Of a DNA stretch of 64,000 nt, positions 45,274 to 55,262 are shown one piece after another. The DNA comes from Streptomyces aidingensis. GTDB taxonomy: Bacteria; Actinomycetota; Actinomycetes; Streptomycetales; Streptomycetaceae. The notes beneath the pieces are model-generated. The model saw only the letters and a program-made list of their open reading frames with translations, was not told the origin of the DNA and made no database searches. Both the position numbers and the translations under genes were made by a program. The first letter of the stretch is position 1; every line of letters begins with the position of its first letter. The DNA is taken from NCBI RefSeq assembly GCF_900112355.1, contig NZ_FOLM01000008.1, positions 62,001 through 126,000 of the forward strand. The letters run 5' to 3'.

Positions 45274-46377
45274 ATGACGACCCCGCGGATCGCATTCGAT
45301 CTCAAGCCCTCCGCCCACCCCCTCCCGGCCGCCGAGCGGGAGGCCATCCTGGCCAACCCCGGCTTCGGCCGCCACTTCACCGACCACATGGTCACCATCA
45401 GGTGGACCGAGGGCCGCGGCTGGCACGACGCACAGCTCCGCCCCTATGCCCCGCTGGAGATGGACCCGGCGAACATGACGCTGCACTACGCCCAGTCCAT
45501 CTTCGAAGGGCTGAAGGCGTACCGGCAGCCGGACGGCGGCGTGGCCACCTTCCGCCCGGAGGAGAACGCCCGCCGCTTCCAGCGCTCGGCCCGCCGGATG
45601 GCCATGCCCGAGCTGCCCGTGGAGACCTTTGTCGAGGCCATCGACCTGCTGGTCGGGCAGGACAGGGCCTGGGTGCCCGGCGAGGGAGAGCAGTCGCTGT
45701 ACCTGCGGCCGTTCATGTTCGCCAACGAGGTGGGGCTGGGCGTCAGGCCGGCCGGCGAGTACCTGTTCATGGTGATCGCCTCCCCGGCCGGCGCCTACTT
45801 CGCCGGCGGTGTCAAGCCGGTCACCGTCTGGCTCTCCGAGGAGTATGTGCGGGCCGCCCCCGGCGGCACCGGCGAGGCCAAGTGCGCCGGCAACTACGCC
45901 GCCTCCCTGGTCGCCCAGGCCGAGGCCGCCCGGCAGGGCTGCGACCAGGTGGTCTGGCTGGACGCGGTGGAGCGCCGCTGGATCGAGGAGATGGGCGGCA
46001 TGAACCTCTACTTCGTGCGCGGCACCGGCCCGGACGCGGTCATCGAGACTCCGGAGCTGACCGGCACCCTGCTGCCCGGCATCACCCGGCTCTCGCTGCT
46101 CCAGGTGGCCGAGGACCTCGGCCACCGCACCGCCGAGGTGCGGATCTCCACCGACGACTGGCGGGCGGGCAACGCCGACGGCTCGCTGTCGGAGGTCTTC
46201 GCCTGCGGCACCGCCGCGGTCATCACCCCGGTCGGCGCGGTCAAGTCGCGCCGCGCCTCCTGGACGGTGGGCAGCGGCGAGCCCGGACCGGTCACCCTGC
46301 GGCTGCGCGAGCGGCTGCTGGCCATCCAGACCGGCCGCGCGGAGGACACCCACGGCTGGATGCACCGCATCGGCTGA
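45274..46377 (+). CDS. ilvE: Branched-chain amino-acid aminotransferase
   Basis: PLP enzyme for the last step of Ile, Leu and Val synthesis. The 367-residue product contains the PLP-binding Lys in EAKCAGNYAAS, the SIFEGLKAYR segment and the EMGGMNLYFV motif of class IV aminotransferases. ATG 45274 was chosen (MTTPRIAFDLKPS) with AAGGACG upstream; the frame runs open to 45055 but the extra N-terminus has no family match. It is a single-gene unit, separated from cimA by a terminator and an attenuator region. Confidence 0.96.
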   Translation: MTTPRIAFDLKPSAHPLPAAEREAILANPGFGRHFTDHMVTIRWTEGRGWHDAQLRPYAPLEMDPANMTLHYAQSIFEGLKAYRQPDGGVATFRPEENARRFQRSARRMAMPELPVETFVEAIDLLVGQDRAWVPGEGEQSLYLRPFMFANEVGLGVRPAGEYLFMVIASPAGAYFAGGVKPVTVWLSEEYVRAAPGGTGEAKCAGNYAASLVAQAEAARQGCDQVVWLDAVERRWIEEMGGMNLYFVRGTGPDAVIETPELTGTLLPGITRLSLLQVAEDLGHRTAEVRISTDDWRAGNADGSLSEVFACGTAAVITPVGAVKSRRASWTVGSGEPGPVTLRLRERLLAIQTGRAEDTHGWMHRIG

Positions 46378-46410
46378 GCACCGCCGGCGGCCCGATGTCC
46401 GGATGGTGAG

Positions 46411-46445
46411 ACGGGGCGGGTGGCGGATGCAGCCGCCCGTCCCGT
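46411..46445 (+). terminator. Hairpin terminator after ilvE
   Basis: A 14-bp RNA stem (46411-46424 with 46432-46445) that includes two G-U pairs, with a 7-nt loop. Confidence 0.65.
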
Positions 46446-46446
46446 T

Positions 46447-46461
46447 GTGGGAGACTCCCAC
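46447..46461 (+). promoter_or_regulatory. 15-bp palindrome over the cimA leader ribosome site
   Basis: GTGGGAGACTCCCAC is a perfect palindrome around a single A. It contains GGGAG, the presumed ribosome site for the leader peptide at 46463. It may be a DNA operator or an RNA hairpin that hides that site. Confidence 0.5.
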
Positions 46462-46462
46462 C

Positions 46463-46519
46463 GTGCACTCGTTCACCATGATTATCGGTGACAGCGCGCC
46501 GGTCCGCAGGGACCGCTGA
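46463..46519 (+). CDS. Candidate cimA leader peptide
   Basis: An 18-residue frame, MHSFTMIIGDSAPVRRDR with GTG as its start, ending at TGA 46517-46519. Tandem Ile codons (ATT ATC) follow an internal Met. GGGAG lies 9 nt upstream. A 6-bp hairpin (46500-46515) overlaps its last codons, and an intrinsic terminator with T tracts comes about 50 nt after its stop, just before cimA. Isoleucine is the end product of the citramalate route, so Ile-codon stalling makes sense. A shorter start at ATG 46478 is possible. Confidence 0.6.
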   Translation: MHSFTMIIGDSAPVRRDR

Positions 46520-46569
46520 ACGCCGTACCACCCGGCGGCAGCGGAACACCTCGCCGTCGACCCGCGCGC

Positions 46570-46604
46570 AGACCTCTCGCATCCGCGAGAGGTCTTTTCG
46601 TTTT
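46570..46604 (+). terminator. cimA attenuator terminator
   Basis: Stem AGACCTCTCGC (46570-46580) with GCGAGAGGTCT (46585-46595), an ATCC loop, then T residues at 46595-46598 and again at 46601-46604. It stands in front of cimA, not behind a gene, which points to a regulatory role. Confidence 0.85.
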
Positions 46605-46636
46605 CCGGTACCTTCCCGACAGGAGTCACCCGGCCC

Positions 46637-48289
46637 ATGACCACCGAAGCCTCGGACACCGCCGCGGACACCGCCCCGGATGCCGCCCCGCCCCCGGAGC
46701 GGGAGGCCCTGCATGTCTTCGACACCACGCTGCGCGACGGCGCACAGCGCGAGGGCATCAATCTCACCGTCGCCGACAAACTGGCCATCGCCCGCTTTCT
46801 GGACGAGTTCGGCGTCGGCTTCATCGAGGGCGGCTGGCCGGGCGCCAATCCCCGGGACACGGAGTTCTTCGAGCGGGCCCGCCGGGAGATCGATTTCCGC
46901 CACGCCAAGCTCGTCGCCTTCGGCGCCACCCGCAAGGCCGGTGCCACCGCCGCCGGCGATCCCCAGGTCCGCGCCCTGCTGGACTCCGGCGCCCCGGTGG
47001 TCTGCGTGGTGGCCAAGTCGCACGACGCCCATGTGGCCCAGGCGCTGCGCACCACCCTGGAGGAGAACCTCGCCATGGTCCGCGACACCGTGGCCCATCT
47101 GCGCGAGCAGGGCCGCCGGGTGTTCGTGGACTGCGAGCACTTCTTCGACGGCTACACCGCCAATCCGGAGTACGCCAAGGAGGTGGTGCGCACCGCGTAC
47201 ACCGCCGGTGCCGAGGTGGTGGTGCTCTGCGACACCAACGGCGGGATGCTGCCGGCCCAGGTGCAGGCCGTGGTGCGCACCGTGCTGGCCGACACCGGCG
47301 CCCGGCTGGGCATCCACGCCCAGGACGACACCGGCTGCGCGGTGGCCAACACCCTGGCCGCGGTGGACGGCGGCGCCACCCATGTGCAGTGCACCGCCAA
47401 CGGCTACGGCGAGCGGGTCGGCAACGCCAACCTCTTCCCGGTGGTCGCCGCCCTGGAGCTGAAGTACGGCCGCCGGGTGCTGCCCGAGGGCGCGCTCAAG
47501 GAGATGACCCGGATCTCGCACGCCATCGCCGAGGTGGTCAATCTCACCCCGGCCACCCACCAGCCCTATGTCGGGATCTCCGCCTTCGCCCACAAGGCCG
47601 GGCTGCACGCCTCCGCCATCAAGGTCAACCCCGATCTCTACCAGCACATCGACCCCGAACTGGTCGGCAACTCCATGCGGATGCTGGTCTCCGACATGGC
47701 CGGCCGCGCGTCGGTGGAGCTCAAGGGCAAGGAACTGGGCTACGACCTGTCCGGCTCCGGCAACCGGGAGCTGGTCGGCCGGATCGTGGAGCGGGTCAAG
47801 GAGCGGGAACTCCAGGGCTACACCTACGAGGCCGCCGACGCCTCCTTCGAACTGCTGCTCCGCGACGAGGTGCAGGGCCGCTCCCGCCGCTTCTTCCGGC
47901 TGGAGGGCTGGCGCACCATCACCGACCAGCGCACCGACGGCACGGTGGCCAACGAGGCGATCGTCCGGCTGCGGGTGAAGGGCGAGCGGATCGTCGCCGC
48001 GGGGGAGGGCAACGGACCGGTCAACGCCCTGGACCGGGCGCTGCGCAGCGGTCTGGAGCGGCATTTCCCGCAGCTCGCCCGGCTTCAGCTCGTCGACTAC
48101 AAGGTCCGCATCCTGGAGGGCACCCAGGGCACCTCCTCCACCACCCGGGTTCTGGTCACTACCAGTGACGGCACCGAGGAGTGGTCCACCGTGGGGGTGG
48201 CCGGAAATGTGATTGCCGCCTCGTGGCAGGCTTTGGACGATGCCTACACCTACGGTCTGGTTCGAGCCGGGCTTGAGCCCTCGGAGTGA
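46637..48289 (+). CDS. cimA: Citramalate synthase (LeuA/CimA family)
   Basis: A 550-residue aldolase-like enzyme that condenses acetyl-CoA with a 2-oxo acid. The HMGL-type barrel opens with VFDTTLRDGAQREGINLT; the HAQDDTGCAVAN and GNANLFPVV segments carry the metal and substrate sites. The C-terminal LeuA allosteric domain, which binds the end product, starts at about residue 400. The family is split between 2-isopropylmalate and citramalate synthases; the length and FIEGGWPGANPRD favour citramalate synthase, giving isoleucine without threonine. AGGAG precedes the ATG. The upstream leader and terminator indicate attenuation. Confidence 0.9.
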   Translation: MTTEASDTAADTAPDAAPPPEREALHVFDTTLRDGAQREGINLTVADKLAIARFLDEFGVGFIEGGWPGANPRDTEFFERARREIDFRHAKLVAFGATRKAGATAAGDPQVRALLDSGAPVVCVVAKSHDAHVAQALRTTLEENLAMVRDTVAHLREQGRRVFVDCEHFFDGYTANPEYAKEVVRTAYTAGAEVVVLCDTNGGMLPAQVQAVVRTVLADTGARLGIHAQDDTGCAVANTLAAVDGGATHVQCTANGYGERVGNANLFPVVAALELKYGRRVLPEGALKEMTRISHAIAEVVNLTPATHQPYVGISAFAHKAGLHASAIKVNPDLYQHIDPELVGNSMRMLVSDMAGRASVELKGKELGYDLSGSGNRELVGRIVERVKERELQGYTYEAADASFELLLRDEVQGRSRRFFRLEGWRTITDQRTDGTVANEAIVRLRVKGERIVAAGEGNGPVNALDRALRSGLERHFPQLARLQLVDYKVRILEGTQGTSSTTRVLVTTSDGTEEWSTVGVAGNVIAASWQALDDAYTYGLVRAGLEPSE

Positions 48290-48350
48290 AGGGCCTCGCG
48301 GGCGCCTTCGGACAGCTTGTGCGCGCCTGCTGTGACGCGATGGGCGGGTT

Positions 48351-48367
48351 TTATGGGAACCCCATAA
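48351..48367 (+). promoter_or_regulatory. 17-bp palindrome upstream of accB
   Basis: TTATGGGAACCCCATAA: perfect 7-bp arms and a 3-bp centre, in the only A/T-rich spot of the spacer between cimA and the carboxylase genes, about 145 bp before the start at 48511. Likely an operator; the binding protein is unknown. Confidence 0.65.
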
Positions 48368-48498
48368 CGCCTGCCCCTCCCGCACTGTACGGACCGGTGA
48401 ACACCCGGAATCCGGTTCCCCGCTTCTGTCCGGCAGGGCCATCAAATCACGGTGGAGACTGTACGAATCTGACGAGGAGCTCCGGGCGCCCCGTTTCG

Positions 48499-48504
48499 TA
48501 GGGT
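48499..48504 (+). promoter_or_regulatory. Candidate leaderless -10 (TAGGGT) for accB
   Basis: TAGGGT, six bases (CTATAC), then the ATG at 48511. The nearest purine-rich run is too far away to act as a ribosome site. Confidence 0.6.
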
Positions 48505-48510
48505 CTATAC

Positions 48511-50106
<1,596 letters not shown>

Positions 50107-50141
50107 CCACCCGTCCCCCGAGCCTTGTGAAGGAGAGGGCC

Positions 50142-50369
50142 ATGAGCACGAGCACCGACCCGCGCCTCGTCCGCGTGGAGAAGGGCGAGGCCAGCGAGGA
50201 GGAGCTGGCCGCCGTCACCGCGCTGCTGATCGCCCGCGCCCAGGCGGCCGGGCCGGAGGGGGAGGCCGGCGAGGCCGGCCGGACCGGCGGGCAGGCCCGC
50301 TCCACGGCCGGCTGGCGCCGGCTGGAGCGCACCCCCGGCTTCCGCGCCCCGCACAGCTGGCAGGGCTGA
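50142..50369 (+). CDS. accE: Acyl-CoA carboxylase epsilon subunit
   Basis: A 75-residue protein of the actinobacterial AccE family, which binds the beta subunit and raises carboxylase activity. The N-terminal pattern VRVEKGEASEEELAAVTALL and the C-terminal GWRRLERTPGFRAPHSWQ are typical. The linker between them is Gly/Ala/Glu-rich and variable. AAGGAGAGG precedes the ATG. It is very likely co-transcribed with accB, and a strong hairpin ends the unit. Confidence 0.93.
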   Translation: MSTSTDPRLVRVEKGEASEEELAAVTALLIARAQAAGPEGEAGEAGRTGGQARSTAGWRRLERTPGFRAPHSWQG

Positions 50370-50395
50370 GCGCGCGCGTCCGCCGCGCGGGCATA

Positions 50396-50439
50396 CGAAG
50401 GCCCCCGCCGCGCCCTTGACGGGTCGGCGGGGGCCTTCG
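50396..50439 (+). terminator. Hairpin terminator after accE
   Basis: About 15 bp of perfect stem, CGAAGGCCCCCGCCG with CGGCGGGGGCCTTCG (right arm at 50425-50439), with a 14-nt loop. It may also serve the convergent small gene at 50468. Confidence 0.8.
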
Positions 50440-50467
50440 GTGACCGGGTGAACAGACGAACAGGTGA

Positions 50468-50665
50468 TCAGCGGGTCATGACACCGTTGGTCCTGGGGGC
50501 TTCCACGAGGACGGTGCGAGCCGGGTTGGCGGTGTTGCTGGGCAGTTCCGCCTCCGGACGCCCGCCGGCCGCCACCGAGGGCCGGAGCTCGTCGGCGCTC
50601 TCCAGATGCACCAGCGTGGTGCGACGGGGGTTGGCGAGCATACGCATCGGAATGGTGGTCTTCAC
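50468..50665 (-). CDS. Small protein with duplicated ANPxRTxLV motif
   Basis: A 65-residue protein with start MKTTIPMRMLANPRRTTLVH (GTG initiator). GAGGACA precedes the start at fair spacing. Two copies of the motif ANP-(R/A)-RT-(T/V)-LV appear, one near the start and one near residue 45, joined by an acidic and then Gly/Ala-rich segment. There is no signal peptide or transmembrane segment. I do not recognise the family and cannot assign a role. It converges with accE and diverges from the conservon, separated from it by a long spacer. Confidence 0.7.
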   Translation of the reverse strand: MKTTIPMRMLANPRRTTLVHLESADELRPSVAAGGRPEAELPSNTANPARTVLVEAPRTNGVMTR

Positions 50666-51266
50666 GGAGTTGTCCTCTTGAGTGGTCCTTGACGGGGCCT
50701 TGACATTTCCGGCTGCTCTGTCCAGCCGTAGACCTCCGAGAGTAGGCCGTGGCGCGTGGGCGCCGCCGCACAACGGCTCACCACCCGCATGTGAGTTTCC
50801 TCACCGGAGGCCCGACAAAAAGGATTTTTCCGACAGTGGGCCGCCCCCGTCAAATCGGGACACAACCGGGCGGAATCCCCGGTTCCGTCGTTGATCCACC
50901 CGCACGGTACGACCTCCGGACAAGGCAAGGTCATGTCCGGGATCCGGAATGGAGCTGGGCAAATGCCCGTTTTGCCGCCGCAATTCCGCCACCTGGTCTC
51001 CACCCAGGGTGATGACCCCCGCGCGCAGGGTCAAAGATGTCACGGGAGTGTCCCGAGCCCTTGTTGGAGGTCTCGGCACTGTGCTGGAATTCCACGGACC
51101 GCCGCGAGAGAACAGCCGATGCAGCGGGCGCACGGTCCGCTCCGCACCATGGCTGAACAGGGGACGCGCCGGTTGTCCACGACCGTCGGAAGCACCCGGG
51201 GTTTCCGGCTCGATACCGTCACGCCGCCCGCGGCGAGGCGCCTGGTCCAGAGGTTGCGACGCTAAA
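50666..51266. other. 600-bp spacer before the conservon
   Basis: No convincing gene. It holds an inverted repeat GTGAG-TTTC-CTCAC (50791-50804), an AT-rich palindrome AAAAAGGATTTTT (50817-50829) and CCGGAC/GTCCGG arms near 50916-50940. Long open frames in both strands (for example a plus-strand extension of cvnA to 50949) show only shadow-like composition. The region must contain promoters for the small minus-strand gene and for cvnA. Confidence 0.5.
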
Positions 51267-54200
51267 GTGCAGGGACGTTTCAAGAGGGAAGGCAGCGCGA
51301 CAGGCGACGCGGGGCTGAGCGGCCCACCTGGCCGCGGCTCCTCGCCCGACCGTGTCCACGCGGTGCAGGCCGACGAGATGCCCTCGCCGGCCGCGGACGG
51401 CGGCGCGCGTACGCCCGCCGAGCCGCCCACCGGCGACCGCGCCTCCGGCCGGCCGGCCGGAAAGCCGGCCGCCGCCGTCAGGCCCACGCCCGCGGGCTCC
51501 CGGCTGGCACTGCGCAACTGGCGCATCTCCACCCGGCTGGTCTCGCTGATCGCCCTGCCGGTGGTCGCGGCCACCTCGCTGGGCGCATTCCGTATCCAGG
51601 AGTCGATGGAAAAGGTCGACCAGCTGGAGAACATGCGTCTGCTCACCGACATGACGCACCACGCCACGCTGCTGGCCGCCGCCCTCCAGGAGGAGCGCGA
51701 CCGCTCGGCCGGCCCGATGATCAGCGGGCGCACCGCCAAGCACGACGACGTGGTCGGCTCCCGGGACACCACCGACTCCGCCCGCCGCGCCTTCGCCCAG
51801 GCCACCCTGTCGATCGACCCCAACGACGACGAGCTGGCGGGCATCAACGCGGCCGTGCTGGAGATCGGCCGGCAGCTCAACAAGATCACCTCCATCCGGG
51901 ACGACGCCTACACCGACCCGGCCTACATCTCGCAGACGGTGAGCGCCTACAACCAGCTCATCGAGTCGCTGCTCTCGCTCTCCCAGGACATGGCGCAGGC
52001 CACCTCCAACCAGGACATGATCCGCTCCACCCGGGCGCTGGCCGCCTTCTCCTCCGCCAAGGAGCAGGCCTCCATCCAGCGGGCCATGATCACCGCCGGT
52101 TTCGCGCGTGCCGAGACCGACGGCGGCCGGGCCGCGCTGTCGCCCTCCGACTGGCGGTTCGGCAAGACCGCCATGGAGAACGAGCGGGCCGACCTGCGCA
52201 GCTTCCGCGAGCTGTACGGCAACAACGACCGCGCCCAGGAACTGCTCCAGCCCATCTCCGGCGGGATCGTCAACATCGTCGCGGCGGAGCAGCTGGCCGA
52301 GGCCGTCTTCACCAAGGAAGACAACATCCGCAACCAGTTCCGCACCTATCTGGACTGGTTCGAGCTCGATCGCACCAAGATCGAGGCGATGGAGAAGATC
52401 GAGCGTGAGCTGCTCGACGAGATGGAGAAGCAGGCCGGCGATCTGCGCGCCGAGGCCCAGCGGGACGCCGTCCTCAACGGCGCCATGATCCTGCTGGTGC
52501 TGGGCATCTCCCTGGTCGGCGCCTTCGTGGTGGCCCGGTCCATGGTCCGCACCCTGCGCCGGCTGCAGGACACCGCCCAGGAAGTCGCCCACAAGCGGCT
52601 GCCCGAGGTGGTCAAGCAGATGTCCGAGGCCGACAACCCGGAGGAGGTGGACACCTCCGTGGTCTCGGTGGGTGTCTACACCCGGGACGAGATCGGCAAG
52701 GTGGCCCAGGCGTTCGACGAGGTGCACCGCGAGGCGGTCCGGCTGGCGGCCGAACAGGCCCAGCTGCGGGGCAACGTCAACGCGATGTTCACCAACCTCT
52801 CGCGCCGCAGCCAGGGCCTGATCCAGCGCCAGCTCTCGCTGATCTCCGAACTGGAGTCCCGCGAGGCCGACCCGGACCAGCTCGCCTCGCTGTTCAAGCT
52901 GGACCACCTGGCCACCCGCATGCGGCGCAACGGTGAGAACCTGCTGGTTCTCGCGGGCGAGGAGCCGGGCCGCCGGTGGACCCGGCCGGTCCCGCTGGTC
53001 GACGTGCTCCGGGCCGCCGCCTCCGAGGTGGAGCAGTACGAGCGGATCGAGCTGTCCGCCGTCCCCAAGACCGAGGTGGCCGGACGCGCGGTCAACGACC
53101 TGGTGCACCTGCTGGCCGAGCTGCTGGAGAACGCCACCTCGTTCTCCTCCCCGCAGACCAAGGTCAAGGTCACCGGCCATGCCCTGCCGGACGGCCGGGT
53201 GCTGGTGGAGATCCACGACACCGGCATCGGCCTCTCCCCGGAGGACCTGGCCGAGATCAACGAGCGGCTGGCCAACCCGCCCACCGTGGACGTCTCGGTC
53301 TCCCGCCGGATGGGTCTGTTCGTGGTCGGCCGGCTGTCCCTGCGGCACGGCATCCGGGTGCAGCTGCGCCCCTCCGACTCCGGCGGCACCACCGCTCTGG
53401 TGATGCTGCCCGCCGATGTGGTCCAGGGCGGCCGGGGCGGCAGGCCCGGCGCCCAGGCCGGCGCGGGCGCCGGCGCCGACCGCCGGCCCTCCGGGCCGGG
53501 CGGCGGCGGACCGGCCACCGCCACCCTCCAGCGTGAGGGCCCGATGCCCCGCCGCACCCCGGACCCGGCCCGGCCCGGCCCGGGCGCGCTGCCCACCCGC
53601 GGCGGCGACCGGGAGGCCCCGCAGCAGGTGCCCTCCACCCCGGCCCGGGCCGCGCTGCCCGGCCGCGGCGGACGGCCCGGCTCGCCCGCCATGCCGGCCG
53701 GCGCGCAGGCGTCCGGCTCCGGCCCGGCCGGGGAACCGCCGCGGCCGAGCTGGGCCCGGTCGGCGGAGGACAGCGGACGAATACCGGCCGCCAGGGACGC
53801 CGTGGACTACCCGCGCGGCCACGACGGCCACCACGAGCCGCAGCACGAGCCGCGCCCCGAGCGGGACGACGCGCTGAGGTCCACCGCCGAGTTCCCGCGC
53901 CCGGCCGCCTTCCGGCGGCCGGAGGCGGACCGGCGCCCGCCGGCCGGCGGCCCGCCCTACGGGCCGGGCGACACCGGTGAGTTCCCGCGCCCCGCGGTGC
54001 GCCGCGACGGTCCCGGTGACACCGCCGAGTTCCCGGCCGTGCCGCAGTCCGGGCAGCCGGCGCCCGCCGGCTCCTACCCGCAGGACGGCTCCTACCCGCA
54101 GGACGGGCCCTACCCGCCGGCGGGCCAGTACCAGCCCGCGGATCAGGGCATCCTGCCCCCGGCCCCCAGCCGGCCGGACCGCGTGCCGGAACGCACGCCG

Positions 54201-54758
54201 ATCTTCGAGGAAATGGAGTCGACCTGGTTCGGTTCCCGCAACCGGGTCCGCTCCGCCGCCCAGCGGGAGTCCGCGGGGTCCCCCCAGCCGTCCGCCCGGA
54301 CGGCCCCGCCCTCGGCTCCCGCCGCCTCGTCCGCCCCGCACCGGACCGCCCAGGACCGGCCCGTCGGCCCCCCGGCCCCGCCCGGCCGCCGGCCGGCTCC
54401 GCCCCGGGGCCCGGCACAGCCCGCCGGGGACACCGGCACCGCCGTGGGCTGGGCCGCCTCGCCCAATGACGAGCGCTGGCGCCGGGCCGAGCAGCTTCGC
54501 TCCGGCCCGTCCGCGGGCGGCGTCACGGCCTCCGGACTGCCCCGGCGGGTGCCGCGCGCCAATCTGGTGGCCGGCACCGCCGAGGAGCGGGATGCCGTGG
54601 CCGCCGGACCGAACGTCTCCCGGGCTCCGGAGGACGTGCGGGGCCGGCTGACCAGCCTCCGCAGGGGCATTCAGCAAGGCCGGCAGGCCGGAGCCGCGAC
54701 CGGTGGCCCCGGCGGCCGGGACGGCGGATTCGGTGCCCCCTATCGGCAGGAGCGTTAG
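51267..54758 (+). CDS. cvnA: Conservon sensor kinase-like protein CvnA (NIT domain, ATPase)
   Basis: A 1163-residue membrane sensor. TM1 is at about 88-106, an external NIT-type (nitrate/nitrite-sensing) helical domain follows, then TM2 at about 402-427 with a HAMP-like stretch. A HATPase_c domain lies at about 613-716 (LLENATSFSSPQ, HDTGIGLSPEDL, GLFVVGRLSLRHG). No clear phosphorylated-His motif is seen, as in other CvnA proteins. The last 445 residues are Pro/Arg/Gly-rich with repeated EFPRP and SYPQDG. It heads cvnABCD, whose position before gltX matches cvn1 of S. coelicolor (from memory). GTG 51267 (VQGRFKREGS) matches the usual start. Confidence 0.9.
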   Translation: MQGRFKREGSATGDAGLSGPPGRGSSPDRVHAVQADEMPSPAADGGARTPAEPPTGDRASGRPAGKPAAAVRPTPAGSRLALRNWRISTRLVSLIALPVVAATSLGAFRIQESMEKVDQLENMRLLTDMTHHATLLAAALQEERDRSAGPMISGRTAKHDDVVGSRDTTDSARRAFAQATLSIDPNDDELAGINAAVLEIGRQLNKITSIRDDAYTDPAYISQTVSAYNQLIESLLSLSQDMAQATSNQDMIRSTRALAAFSSAKEQASIQRAMITAGFARAETDGGRAALSPSDWRFGKTAMENERADLRSFRELYGNNDRAQELLQPISGGIVNIVAAEQLAEAVFTKEDNIRNQFRTYLDWFELDRTKIEAMEKIERELLDEMEKQAGDLRAEAQRDAVLNGAMILLVLGISLVGAFVVARSMVRTLRRLQDTAQEVAHKRLPEVVKQMSEADNPEEVDTSVVSVGVYTRDEIGKVAQAFDEVHREAVRLAAEQAQLRGNVNAMFTNLSRRSQGLIQRQLSLISELESREADPDQLASLFKLDHLATRMRRNGENLLVLAGEEPGRRWTRPVPLVDVLRAAASEVEQYERIELSAVPKTEVAGRAVNDLVHLLAELLENATSFSSPQTKVKVTGHALPDGRVLVEIHDTGIGLSPEDLAEINERLANPPTVDVSVSRRMGLFVVGRLSLRHGIRVQLRPSDSGGTTALVMLPADVVQGGRGGRPGAQAGAGAGADRRPSGPGGGGPATATLQREGPMPRRTPDPARPGPGALPTRGGDREAPQQVPSTPARAALPGRGGRPGSPAMPAGAQASGSGPAGEPPRPSWARSAEDSGRIPAARDAVDYPRGHDGHHEPQHEPRPERDDALRSTAEFPRPAAFRRPEADRRPPAGGPPYGPGDTGEFPRPAVRRDGPGDTAEFPAVPQSGQPAPAGSYPQDGSYPQDGPYPPAGQYQPADQGILPPAPSRPDRVPERTPIFEEMESTWFGSRNRVRSAAQRESAGSPQPSARTAPPSAPAASSAPHRTAQDRPVGPPAPPGRRPAPPRGPAQPAGDTGTAVGWAASPNDERWRRAEQLRSGPSAGGVTASGLPRRVPRANLVAGTAEERDAVAAGPNVSRAPEDVRGRLTSLRRGIQQGRQAGAATGGPGGRDGGFGAPYRQER

Positions 54759-55183
54759 TGTTGACCCGCATGAGCCAGGCGGCGCAGAACCTCAACTGGT
54801 TGATCACCAGTTTTGTGGACAACACCCCGGGTGTGTCGCACACAGTGGTAGTTTCCGCAGACGGACTGCTTCTCGCGATGTCCGAGGGGTTTCCGCGGGA
54901 CCGTGCCGACCAGTTGGCCGCGGTCGCCTCCGGCCTGACGTCCCTGACGGCCGGTGCCTCGCGGATCTTCGAGGGCGGCGTGGTGAGCCAGACCGTGGTG
55001 GAGATGGAGCGCGGCTTCCTCTTCCTCATGTCGATCTCCGACGGGTCGTCACTGGCGGTGCTGGCGCATCCGGAGGCAGACATCGGCCTGGTCGGGTACG
55101 AAATGGCCTTGCTGGTCGACCGCGCGGGCTCGGTACTGACACCGGAAGTCCGCAGCGAGCTCCAGGGAAGTCTGCTCACCTGA
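54758..55183 (+). CDS. cvnB: Conservon protein CvnB (roadblock/LC7 domain)
   Basis: A 141-residue roadblock/LC7 protein, the partner that links the sensor to the small GTPase in conservons. The fold signatures are NWLITSFVDNTPGVSHTVVVSADGLLLA and GFLFLMSISDGSSLAVLAHP. The GTG at 54758 overlaps the cvnA stop by one base and has AGGAG 6 nt upstream; an ATG at 54770 would shorten it by four residues. The overlap indicates translational coupling. Confidence 0.95.
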   Translation: MLTRMSQAAQNLNWLITSFVDNTPGVSHTVVVSADGLLLAMSEGFPRDRADQLAAVASGLTSLTAGASRIFEGGVVSQTVVEMERGFLFLMSISDGSSLAVLAHPEADIGLVGYEMALLVDRAGSVLTPEVRSELQGSLLT

Positions 55184-55262
55184 CAACCCGGCTCCCCCCA
55201 CACAACACGCACATGAGCACCATCGTCCGCATCGCCGACCTCATGTCCCGCCCGGAGGAGCT

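Noticed and set aside
51219..54677. 1152-codon minus-strand open frame antisense to cvnA
   Set aside because: It mirrors the GC-rich third positions of cvnA; composition is Gly/Ala/Arg/Leu/Val only, with no domain and no ribosome site.
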